Position numbers and translations under genes: made by a program. DNA of 64,000 bases, taken from positions 1-64,000 of the forward strand of contig MKUE01000095.1 of the NCBI GenBank assembly GCA_001897675.1. The letters are read 5' to 3'. Below are positions 36,057 to 43,335 of the stretch, in pieces (position 1 is the stretch's first letter; each line of letters begins with the position of its first letter). Origin of the DNA: Thiobacillus sp. 65-1059 (GTDB lineage: Bacteria > Pseudomonadota > Gammaproteobacteria > Burkholderiales > Thiobacillaceae). The notes below the pieces were generated by a model that saw only the letters and a list, made by a program, of their open reading frames with translations, had not been told where the DNA came from and did not search any database.

Positions 36057-36896
36057 ATGAATCTGATCGTTCAGGGAAAAACCGTCTCCACCCCCAGTCT
36101 CGAGGCACTCGCCACACTGGCTGCCGCCGCAGCGATTGAAACGGTTTCGGCCACGGCATTCCGGCTGACTGGGGCCGACGACAGCCAGCGCGCCGAAATC
36201 GCCGCATACTGCGACGCCCATGCCCTCGACTGCGGCTGGGTGCCGGCCGAGCGCCGCATCCGCGACTTTGGCCTGCTGGTGATGGACATGGACTCGACCC
36301 TCATCACCATCGAGTGCATCGATGAAATCGCCGACATGCATGGCCTGAAACCGCAGGTGTCGGCCATCACCGAAGCCGCGATGCGCGGCGAGATCGACTT
36401 TGCCGAAAGCCTGCGCCGGCGGGTCTCCCTGCTGTCCGGACTGGATCAATCCGCGCTGCAACGGGTGTACGACGAGCGGCTGCAGCTCTCGCCGGGCGCC
36501 GAGGCCCTGCTGGCCGCCGCCCGCACCGCCGGAATCAAGACCCTGCTGGTGTCGGGCGGATTCACCTTCTTTACCGAGCGGCTGCAGTCCCGGTTGGGAC
36601 TGGACTACACTGCAGCCAACTCGCTGGAAGTGGCCGGCGGGAAATTGACCGGGCGCGTGCTCGGCGATATCGTGGACGCCCAGGGCAAGGCCGACTGGCT
36701 CAACCGGGTGCGCGCCGGGCTGAATCTGGCCCGTTCCCAGGTGATCGCCATGGGCGACGGCGCGAACGACCTGAAGATGATGGCTGAGGCCGCCCTCAGC
36801 ATCGCCTACCACGCCAAGCCGGTGGTACGCGCACAGGCCAGCCATGCCTTGAACCAGGTCGGGCTGGACGGGGTGATCCCGCTCCTCGGCGGCTAA
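36057..36896 (+). CDS. serB: phosphoserine phosphatase SerB
   Basis: Last enzyme of serine synthesis (279 aa), a HAD-superfamily phosphatase. The nucleophile motif is MDMDSTLI (Asp77, with Asp79 as acid/base), followed by IECIDEIAD, motif II in LLVSGGFTFF and motif III GDGANDLKMM. The N-terminal about 65 residues form a short regulatory-like domain, as in other proteobacterial SerB proteins. Its stop codon (36894-36896) lies inside the -35 box of the flgM2 promoter. Confidence 0.95.
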   Translation: MNLIVQGKTVSTPSLEALATLAAAAAIETVSATAFRLTGADDSQRAEIAAYCDAHALDCGWVPAERRIRDFGLLVMDMDSTLITIECIDEIADMHGLKPQVSAITEAAMRGEIDFAESLRRRVSLLSGLDQSALQRVYDERLQLSPGAEALLAAARTAGIKTLLVSGGFTFFTERLQSRLGLDYTAANSLEVAGGKLTGRVLGDIVDAQGKADWLNRVRAGLNLARSQVIAMGDGANDLKMMAEAALSIAYHAKPVVRAQASHALNQVGLDGVIPLLGG

Positions 36897-36920
36897 AGAA
36901 ACATCCCGGGCGGCCGATAA
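36894..36920 (+). promoter_or_regulatory. sigma-28 (FliA) promoter of the second flgM
   Basis: TAAAGAAA, 11 bases, GCCGATAA. The -10 box is identical to the enterobacterial sigma-28 consensus GCCGATAA, the -35 matches TAAAGTTT in its first five bases, and the 11-base spacing is exact. The TAA of the -35 box is also the serB stop codon. Transcription would start near 36927, about 49 bases before the GTG start at 36976. Confidence 0.8.
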
Positions 36921-36975
36921 ACCATTTGAGTACTCGGCCAGTCAGAAGATCGAACAACAGCGACCAGGAATCCCC

Positions 36976-37284
36976 GTGAAAATCGACAAGCGCATCACCC
37001 CTCCCGCCGCCGCCAAAGTCTCAGCCGCCAAAGGCAAGGGAGCGGGCAAAACGGCCGCCCCCGCAGCGGGCGGCGGCGATTCGCTGACGCTGACCGAATC
37101 AAGCACCCGCATCCGTTCGCTGGAATCCCAGCTGGCTGCGACCGACATCGCGGATGCCGGCAAGATCGAGGCGGTCAAATCCGCGCTTGCCAACGGCACC
37201 TTCACCGTCGACGCCGAAGTGGTGGCCGACCGCCTGATCGACCACACCAAAGAAGCCCTGCGCAAACGTCCGCGCAAAAAGTAG
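36976..37284 (+). CDS. second FlgM-like anti-sigma-28 factor
   Basis: 102-residue FlgM paralogue far from the flagellar cluster. Like the first FlgM it starts MKID behind CAGGAA (here with a GTG start), has a disordered Ala/Gly/Lys-rich N-terminal half, and a matching C-terminal sigma-binding region: SLESQLAATDIADAGKIEAV, ALANGTFTV, and VADRLIDHTKEAL. It differs by a very basic tail (RKRPRKK). A sigma-28 promoter lies directly upstream, so FliA would turn on its own inhibitor. Whether it inhibits FliA or another sigma factor is unproven. Confidence 0.82.
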   Translation: MKIDKRITPPAAAKVSAAKGKGAGKTAAPAAGGGDSLTLTESSTRIRSLESQLAATDIADAGKIEAVKSALANGTFTVDAEVVADRLIDHTKEALRKRPRKK

Positions 37285-37317
37285 AATCAAGCCTCGAATA
37301 TTCTTTCGGGGTTCAGC

Positions 37318-37527
37318 ATGAGCGAAATCGTTTTAGCCGTAACCGGCATGACCTGCGGCGGCTGCGTCAACAGCGTGCAGAAGGTGTTGGCCGCATTGCC
37401 TGGCGTGCACAGCGTCGAGGTCACGCTCACGCCGGCTCGGGCGCGCGTGGCATACGATCCTGCCCGGGTCGACCGCGCCGCCATGGAACAGGCCGTCGTC
37501 AACGCCGGCTTCGGCGTAGCCGCCTGA
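37318..37527 (+). CDS. heavy-metal-associated domain protein (CopZ-like)
   Basis: 69-residue cytoplasmic metallochaperone-type protein, a single HMA fold. The metal site is GMTCGGC, near residues 10-16, followed by the usual ferredoxin-like pattern ending AVVNAGFGVAA. Such proteins carry copper(I) to P-type ATPases; no ATPase gene is in the window. It lies 33 bases after the second flgM with no terminator between, so it may share that transcript. It converges on the GGDEF-EAL gene. Confidence 0.88.
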   Translation: MSEIVLAVTGMTCGGCVNSVQKVLAALPGVHSVEVTLTPARARVAYDPARVDRAAMEQAVVNAGFGVAA

Positions 37528-37549
37528 AACGCCGGCCCTGGCCCGGGTT

Positions 37550-39643
37550 TCAGGCCTGATCGCACAGCTTTTCCAGGGGCTGCGGGCGGTGTATGCCGCT
37601 CCCCTGCACGTAGTCCACCCCGATCTGCCTCAGCAGCGCCAGGATCCGATCCGACTCGACATACTCGGCCACCGTTTTCAGCCCCATCTGGTGGCCGATA
37701 CGGTGTATGGCTTCGACCATTGAACGATCGATCGGGTTGTTCATGATGTCGCGCACGAATGCGCCGTCGATCTTGAGGTAATCCACTTTCAGGTTCTTCA
37801 GATAAGTGAAGGACGACAAGCCGCTGCCGAAATCGTCCAGCGCGAAACTGCACCCGAAGCCGCGCATGGCCTCGATGAAATCGTTGACCACGGCGAGGTT
37901 GCCGATGGCCGCCGTCTCGGTGATTTCAAAGCACAGGTGCGGTCCCAGGACGGGGTTTTCCTGCAACCGCGCCAGCAGCATGCCGCGAAAAGCCGGGTCT
38001 TTGAGCGACGCCCCCGACAGGTTGACCGCAAACAGGTAGCGCAACGCGCAGTCTGCCGCCAGATACTGCCGGCACAGGCGCAGCGCTTCCTCGACCACCC
38101 AGCTGTCGAGCGCGGGCATGATGGAATAACGCTCGGCTGCCGGGATGAAAGCCATCGGCAGAATTTCGCTGCCGTCGTCGTCCACCATCCGCAGCAGCAG
38201 CTCGACGTGGCGGGTGGATTCCGCTGCGCCGTCGGTGCGGCGGATTTCCTGCCACGACAAACGCAGGCGCTGCTCTTCCAGCGCCCGCTGAATCCGCGTC
38301 ACCCATTGCATTTCGCCGCGGTGGCGCACCAGATCGGAATCGCGGCTTTCATACACGTGAATCTGGTTGCGGCCGCGGTCTTTTGCCACATAACACGCGG
38401 CATCCGCCGCCGACAGCAGGCCCGCTGCGGTGCCGCTGTCGCGGTTGATCGCCACCATGCCGACGCTCATGCCGACCGAGAAAATGCGTTCCCCCCATTT
38501 AAAGCGGAAGCGCTGCACCTCGGCGCGGAAACTGTCCGCCACTTCCAGCGCACCCGGGATGCTGCAATTTTCCAGCAGCAGCGCAAACTCGTCGCCTCCC
38601 AGGCGAGCCAGCGTATCGCGCTCGCGCAGCTTGCCCTTCAGCAGCAGGGCCAGTTGGCGCAGCAGCTCGTCGCCCGCCGCATGGCCGCAGGAATCGTTGA
38701 TCACCTTGAATTGATCGAGGTCCATGTAACACAACGCATGTTCGCGATCCTGCTGCATGGCCGACAGCAGGGCGCGCTCCAGCCGCTGCTCGAATTCGCG
38801 GCGATTGATCAGCCCCGTCAAGGCATCGTGGCTGGCCTGATAAACCAGGCGCGCCGTGGCCCGGTCGATCCTTTCCTGCATCTGGTCCTGCATCGTCTGC
38901 AAATGCGCCGCCATGTGATTGACGCCGCGCTGCAGCATGCCCAGTTCGGCTTGTCCGCTCAGTTCCACCCGCTCGTCCAGATGCCCCTCGCCAATGCGAC
39001 TGACCGTATGCGTCAAGGCCAGGATCGGCCGCGTGATCTGGCGCCCGATGCGCCACGCCAGATAGAGGCTGACGCCCAGTCCCGCCAGCAAAATGGTCAG
39101 GCTGCGCAGAATGGCATCGCGCTGGCTCTTGATGGTGGCGCTGCGCGACACGTCCAGGCCGACCCAGCCCAGCAGCCGGGTCTGGGTGCCCTGCGGCGCC
39201 GTCCGTTCGCCGGCCGCATGGAAATCATCCACCACCACCTCGGTACGCGTGACCGGCGCGTAGTACACCAGCCGGTCCTTGTATTCGATCTGGTGGATGC
39301 GGTCCACCGGCAGCCCCCCCTGCTCAGGATAGGTCCATGCCCCGAGGCCGACCTGAGCCAGCCTCCGGCCGTTATCGGTGAATACCGCCACCCCGCGGAT
39401 ATCGGGCTCGATCGCCGCTTTTTCGAGCAGGGTCTGCAGCACCTCGATATTGCCCGAGGCCACGCCATATTCGGCCGCTGGTGCCAGCTGGCGCGCAATC
39501 GCCACGGCACGGGTGCGCAACGATTGATCCAGATCGTCTATTTTCCCGGTAATGAGCTGAAACAGCAGCAAGACCCCGACGATCGCCACCGGCACCATGG
39601 CCAGAACCATGACACGCCCCCGTATCCCCAATGAAGCCGCCAT
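37550..39643 (-). CDS. membrane GGDEF-EAL cyclic-di-GMP protein with HAMP
   Basis: Inner-membrane signalling protein (697 aa). Helix 1 (about 11-31), a periplasmic sensor region (about 35-178), helix 2 (about 180-198), HAMP (about 199-255), GGDEF domain with the active motif LGGDEF (G349-F353) and an intact inhibitory RxxD at 340-343, then an EAL domain with ELLLR at 481-485, Asn541, Glu573, Asp603-Asp604, Lys624, Glu660 and Gln680. All residues expected for both diguanylate cyclase and phosphodiesterase activity are present. Its ATG overlaps the stop of the substrate-binding gene before it (ATGA). Confidence 0.92.
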   Translation of the reverse strand: MAASLGIRGRVMVLAMVPVAIVGVLLLFQLITGKIDDLDQSLRTRAVAIARQLAPAAEYGVASGNIEVLQTLLEKAAIEPDIRGVAVFTDNGRRLAQVGLGAWTYPEQGGLPVDRIHQIEYKDRLVYYAPVTRTEVVVDDFHAAGERTAPQGTQTRLLGWVGLDVSRSATIKSQRDAILRSLTILLAGLGVSLYLAWRIGRQITRPILALTHTVSRIGEGHLDERVELSGQAELGMLQRGVNHMAAHLQTMQDQMQERIDRATARLVYQASHDALTGLINRREFEQRLERALLSAMQQDREHALCYMDLDQFKVINDSCGHAAGDELLRQLALLLKGKLRERDTLARLGGDEFALLLENCSIPGALEVADSFRAEVQRFRFKWGERIFSVGMSVGMVAINRDSGTAAGLLSAADAACYVAKDRGRNQIHVYESRDSDLVRHRGEMQWVTRIQRALEEQRLRLSWQEIRRTDGAAESTRHVELLLRMVDDDGSEILPMAFIPAAERYSIMPALDSWVVEEALRLCRQYLAADCALRYLFAVNLSGASLKDPAFRGMLLARLQENPVLGPHLCFEITETAAIGNLAVVNDFIEAMRGFGCSFALDDFGSGLSSFTYLKNLKVDYLKIDGAFVRDIMNNPIDRSMVEAIHRIGHQMGLKTVAEYVESDRILALLRQIGVDYVQGSGIHRPQPLEKLCDQA

Positions 39644-40596
39644 CAGCGCCCCCCTCCCAGACGTTTCTCCAGTTCGGCTTCCGGCGGCAAGACAAAGCCG
39701 AGCGAACGCGCCACCTGCTCATTGATCGAAATGCTGAAATAGGCAGGGGGGGCTGGCGACGGCAGGCGCGCCGCGCCGCCCTGCAAGACGCTGCCCACCC
39801 ATTCGGCCGTCTGGCGGCCGATCTGCGCCGGGCTGGAATGCAGCGACAACAATGCCCCCGCCCGCGTCAGCGAGCGCGAATAGCCCAGCACCGGGTCGCG
39901 GTAGCGGTAGGACGTAAGCAGAATGCTTTGCGCCGTATTGCGGTTGAACACCTGCGGATCGGGAAAGGCCAGCAAGAGATCGGCCTCGGACAACACGTTT
40001 TCAAGCTGGGGGATCAGCCGTTCATCCTCGGCCAGGGTGGCGTGCGTCAGGCTGAGCCGCTGCATGCGCAAGGCCTCGTCCAGTTCCGTCAGCAGCCCGC
40101 CCTGTTCCCTGCTCAACAACACGCCCACACGCCGCGCTTCGGGAAAAACCAGGCGGATCAACTGCGCCTGCCGCTCGAACGGTTGATCCAGATAGATTGC
40201 CGATGCGCTGCGGCGGCCGCCGTCGCTCAGGCGGGCACGCCCGCTTTTGAGATACCACGCCCGTGGCACCAGCACCGCCAGCACCGGCGACCGCACCGGC
40301 AGCGCCGCCACCGCTTCGGCTGCGTGCACCCCCACGGCAACGGTCAATCGGGCCTCGTTCAACGAGGGGGCGGTCAATCCATCGGCATCCATCCGGCTGA
40401 CCTCGTGAGGCGTGTCGTCCAGATGCGCACGGATGACCTGATAGACCTCCTGGTAGGGAGCCGAGTCGTCGCTCAACACCACCGCCACCCGCGCAGCGAT
40501 GGCCTGCGCCGGGGCGAGGAGCAGACAGGCGAGAACCAGCCCCAGGCGCGCGATGCGGCATAACGCACCCCGCCTGCGCGGCACCCGGACCGTCAA
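39643..40596 (-). CDS. ABC-type substrate-binding protein partner of the GGDEF-EAL protein
   Basis: Exported protein of about 317 aa with a signal peptide (LVLACLLLAPAQAIA) and the fold of the ABC_sub_bind family (VAVVLSDDSAPYQEVYQ start, VGVHAAEAVAALPVRSPVLAV, ARRVGVLLSREQGG, the DLLLAFPDPQVFNRNT segment). No permease or ATPase gene is nearby. It overlaps dnaQ by four bases through a TTG start at 40596 and overlaps the GGDEF-EAL gene by ATGA, so it likely delivers ligand information to that sensor (inference). A GTG at 40584 is an alternative start. Confidence 0.75.
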   Translation of the reverse strand: MTVRVPRRRGALCRIARLGLVLACLLLAPAQAIAARVAVVLSDDSAPYQEVYQVIRAHLDDTPHEVSRMDADGLTAPSLNEARLTVAVGVHAAEAVAALPVRSPVLAVLVPRAWYLKSGRARLSDGGRRSASAIYLDQPFERQAQLIRLVFPEARRVGVLLSREQGGLLTELDEALRMQRLSLTHATLAEDERLIPQLENVLSEADLLLAFPDPQVFNRNTAQSILLTSYRYRDPVLGYSRSLTRAGALLSLHSSPAQIGRQTAEWVGSVLQGGAARLPSPAPPAYFSISINEQVARSLGFVLPPEAELEKRLGGGR

Positions 40597-41297
40597 GCCG
40601 CCCCCTGCTCCGCACTCCACAGGCAAGTGCCCCTGCTTTCCTTGGCAATCGCCTCCAGCAGGCTTGCGTGTGCCTCCAGCTCGGCATTCGACGCCGGCAG
40701 CAGGATGGGCCTGGGCCGTGCATGTGTGACGTCCCGGGCAGCCTGCTCGCTGCGCACGTCCAGTCCGATCGACAGGCTTTCCTGGCCGCGCGTCAGCGCC
40801 AGGTACACCGCCGCCAGCAGTTCGCAGTCGAGCAAGGCGCCGTGCAGCGTGCGCGCCGTGTTGTCCACGCCATAGCGTTTGCACAGCGCATCCAGATTGT
40901 TGCGCTGGCCGGGGTGCAGGGTCTTGGCCAGCGCCAGGGTGTCGGTCACGCCGTCGCACCAGGTCGCCAACGGCGTCATTTCCAGCAGGCGCAGCTCCAT
41001 GTTGAGAAAGCCCACATCGAACGGCGCGTTGTGGATGATGAGTTCGGCGCCCTGGATGAAGTCGACGAACTCCCGGGCGATGCCGGCAAAGCGCGGCTTG
41101 TCCTGCAGAAATTCGGGGGTGATGCCGTGCACCTGCATCGCCCCGGCGTCGATGTCGCGATCCGGGTTCACATAACGGTGCAGATGGTTGCCGGTGAGCC
41201 GCCGGTTGACCATTTCCACCGCCGCCACTTCGATGATGCGATGCCCCTGGCTGGGGTCGAGGCCGGTGGTTTCGGTATCCAGAATGATTTGCCGCAT
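40593..41297 (-). CDS. dnaQ: DNA polymerase III epsilon subunit (proofreading exonuclease)
   Basis: 3'-5' exonuclease subunit of the replicative polymerase (234 aa). ExoI motif DTETTG (Asp7, Glu9), ExoII region NAPFDVGFLNMEL, ExoIII HGALLDCELLA with the catalytic His and Asp; the C-terminal part includes the linker and alpha-binding tail. The ATG at 41297 is chosen because it begins MRQIILDTETTGL. It follows rnhA by 10 bases, the classic rnhA-dnaQ neighbourhood, but here both genes are on the same strand. Confidence 0.96.
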   Translation of the reverse strand: MRQIILDTETTGLDPSQGHRIIEVAAVEMVNRRLTGNHLHRYVNPDRDIDAGAMQVHGITPEFLQDKPRFAGIAREFVDFIQGAELIIHNAPFDVGFLNMELRLLEMTPLATWCDGVTDTLALAKTLHPGQRNNLDALCKRYGVDNTARTLHGALLDCELLAAVYLALTRGQESLSIGLDVRSEQAARDVTHARPRPILLPASNAELEAHASLLEAIAKESRGTCLWSAEQGAA

Positions 41298-41307
41298 GGT
41301 TTCAGCT

Positions 41308-41754
41308 TCAGTGTTGTTGCGCCTGCAGAACGCCCTGGTTGGCCAGCGCGTCGGCACGTTCGTTTTCGGGGTGGCCGGCATGACCCCGCACCCATTTCCA
41401 CTCGATGCGGTGCTGCTGGTTCAAGGTATCGAGCCGCTGCCACAGATCCTGGTTCTTCACCGGCTTGCCGTCGGCGGCACGCCAGTTGCGCCGCTTCCAG
41501 CCGGGCAGCCATTCGCTGATGCCTTTTTGCACATACTGCGAGTCGGTGTGGACTTCGACCGTGGAGGGACGCTTCAGCAGTTCCAGCGCGCGGATCACCG
41601 CGGTCATTTCCATGCGGTTGTTGGTGGTGGCGGCCTCTCCGCCGTAGATTTCCTTGCGGTGTCCGGCCGATACCAGCAATGCGCCCCAGCCGCCGATGCC
41701 GGGATTGCCCTTGCAGGCGCCGTCGCTGTATATGTAGATGGTGTCAGCGTTCAC
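41308..41754 (-). CDS. rnhA: ribonuclease HI
   Basis: Endonuclease that cuts the RNA strand of RNA-DNA hybrids (148 aa). Catalytic set: Asp in [12 protein letters not shown], Glu in [14 protein letters not shown], Asp in HTDSQYV and Asp in [10 protein letters not shown]; His in [11 protein letters not shown]. Length is standard. Its start overlaps the end of the methyltransferase-like gene by 11 bases. Confidence 0.96.
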   Translation of the reverse strand: MNADTIYIYSDGACKGNPGIGGWGALLVSAGHRKEIYGGEAATTNNRMEMTAVIRALELLKRPSTVEVHTDSQYVQKGISEWLPGWKRRNWRAADGKPVKNQDLWQRLDTLNQQHRIEWKWVRGHAGHPENERADALANQGVLQAQQH

Positions 41755-42481
41755 GATGGACCCGATACTGTTTGAGATTGATCACCTTGGCCGCGGGCGA
41801 CAGAAAACGTTGCGTCACCGGCGTTTTCCACTGCGGCAGGATGATGTTCATGCCCTGCACGCGCTTCACCGCCTGCAGAAAATACACGCCGCCGCCCATC
41901 GCCCACCAGCGGTCGCCGGCGGGCTCCATGAAGCGCAGCCGCCGCAGCCAGTTTGCGCGGTTGATCGGCGGACGGTAGCAGCACATGCTGCCGGCCGCCA
42001 CCTCGAGTCCCAGCAACGCCATCCAGTCTTTCACCCGCGAAATATTCAGGAAGCTGCCGTTCCACGGATAACCGCATTCGCCGCCCTGCAGCCTGCGTGC
42101 CAGCCCCCACAGGCTGCGCGGATTGAAGCCGGCCAGCACCAGGCGGCCTTCCGGGCGCAGCACGCGCTCGGCCTCGCGCAATACCTGATGCGGATTGGCG
42201 CTGAACTCCAGCACGTGCGGCAGCAACAGCAGGTCGAGCGACTGGCTCTCGAACGGCAGGAACATGGAATCGGCCCGTACCTGGGCAGGGGTTTCCACCG
42301 CGCACGTCAGCCGCAGCGGAATGCGGCTGTTGCGCAGGAAATCGATCTGCGGCAGTCCCACCTGAACGGCGTTGAAACCGAACACGTCCGACACCGCATG
42401 ATCGAAATAGCGCCGCTCGCGGAACAGCAAGTGCTTTCCCAGCGGCGTATCGAACCATTCTTCATCCAGCTTGGATAACAT
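41744..42481 (-). CDS. methyltransferase-like protein (class I fold, degenerate motif I)
   Basis: 245-residue cytoplasmic protein of the Methyltransf_11-like group that usually stands between gloB and rnhA in proteobacteria. Motifs II-IV are visible ([41 protein letters not shown]), but the usual glycine-rich SAM loop is replaced by [11 protein letters not shown]. Its activity is therefore uncertain. Start: the ATG at 42481, with GGAGG 7 bases upstream, preferred over an ATG two codons earlier that lies too close to the ribosome site. It diverges from gloB across only 30 bases. Confidence 0.83.
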   Translation of the reverse strand: MLSKLDEEWFDTPLGKHLLFRERRYFDHAVSDVFGFNAVQVGLPQIDFLRNSRIPLRLTCAVETPAQVRADSMFLPFESQSLDLLLLPHVLEFSANPHQVLREAERVLRPEGRLVLAGFNPRSLWGLARRLQGGECGYPWNGSFLNISRVKDWMALLGLEVAAGSMCCYRPPINRANWLRRLRFMEPAGDRWWAMGGGVYFLQAVKRVQGMNIILPQWKTPVTQRFLSPAAKVINLKQYRVHRER

Positions 42482-42511
42482 AGCCATTCCTCCTGTCCTG
42501 CAGCCGCATGT

Positions 42512-43282
42512 ATGTTGACCCTCATCCCCCTGCCCGCATTCGCGGACAACTACATCTGGGTGCTGCACGACGGCCGCCATGCCGTCGCCGTGGATCCCGG
42601 CGATCCGGCACCGCTGATTGCATTTCTCGATGCGCATCGGCTCGCGCTGACGGCGCTGCTGATCACCCACCATCACCGCGACCATACTGGCGGCAACGCC
42701 CAGTTGCGTCAACGTTACGGCTGTGCCGTGTACGCCCCGGAGAACCCCCGCATTCCCGCCGTCAGCCATCCCCTGCACGGCGGCGATTCGGTGGTGCTGG
42801 CCCAGCCGGAGGTGCGTTTCGAGGTTCTTGCCACGCCCGGCCACACGCTCGACCACCTCAGCTACGTCGGCCACGGTTTCCTGTTTTGCGGCGACACCGT
42901 ATTCGGCTGCGGCTGCGGCAAGCTGTTCGAGGGCAGCCCGGCCATGATGGCCGCCAGCCTCGATGCCATTCTGGCCCTGCCCGATGCTACCCGAGTCTGC
43001 AGCGCGCATGAATACACCTTAAGCAATATCGACTTCGCCAAAACCCTGGACGGCCGCAATCCCGCCTTGCTGGAACGCGAACGGCAGGATCGCGCGCGGC
43101 GTTCGCGCAATCAGCCCACCCTGCCGTCCACCCTGGCCCAGGAAAAAGCCACCAATCCGTTTCTGCGCTTTCGCGATCCCGACATGACGGCCTTTGCCGC
43201 CCGTTACCTGAATCGGCCCCATCCCAGCCCGGCCGAGACCTTCGGCGCCATCCGCGCCGCCAAGGACGCCTGGGACGGTTGA
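42512..43282 (+). CDS. gloB: hydroxyacylglutathione hydrolase (glyoxalase II)
   Basis: Metallo-beta-lactamase-fold enzyme that hydrolyses S-lactoylglutathione in methylglyoxal detoxification (256 aa). The metal-binding motif is THHHRDHTGG, with later His in TPGHTLDH and the bridging Asp in FCGDTVFGCGCG, and His in CSAHEYTLSN. The C-terminal substrate-binding helical part (NPFLRFRDPDM) is present. Divergent from the methyltransferase-like gene; a hairpin terminator follows. Confidence 0.95.
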   Translation: MLTLIPLPAFADNYIWVLHDGRHAVAVDPGDPAPLIAFLDAHRLALTALLITHHHRDHTGGNAQLRQRYGCAVYAPENPRIPAVSHPLHGGDSVVLAQPEVRFEVLATPGHTLDHLSYVGHGFLFCGDTVFGCGCGKLFEGSPAMMAASLDAILALPDATRVCSAHEYTLSNIDFAKTLDGRNPALLERERQDRARRSRNQPTLPSTLAQEKATNPFLRFRDPDMTAFAARYLNRPHPSPAETFGAIRAAKDAWDG

Positions 43283-43284
43283 CC

Positions 43285-43313
43285 GCCCCCGTCCGACCGC
43301 TTAGGATGGGGGC
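43285..43313 (+). terminator. hairpin terminator after gloB
   Basis: GCCCCCGTCC pairs with GGATGGGGGC (one G-T pair) around a 9-base loop, followed by TTGTTG, starting 3 bases after the gloB stop. The same segment contains TAGGAT (43303-43308), which could serve as -10 for mltD. Confidence 0.55.
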
Positions 43314-43335
43314 TTGTTGAGTACGGGAGACCGAC

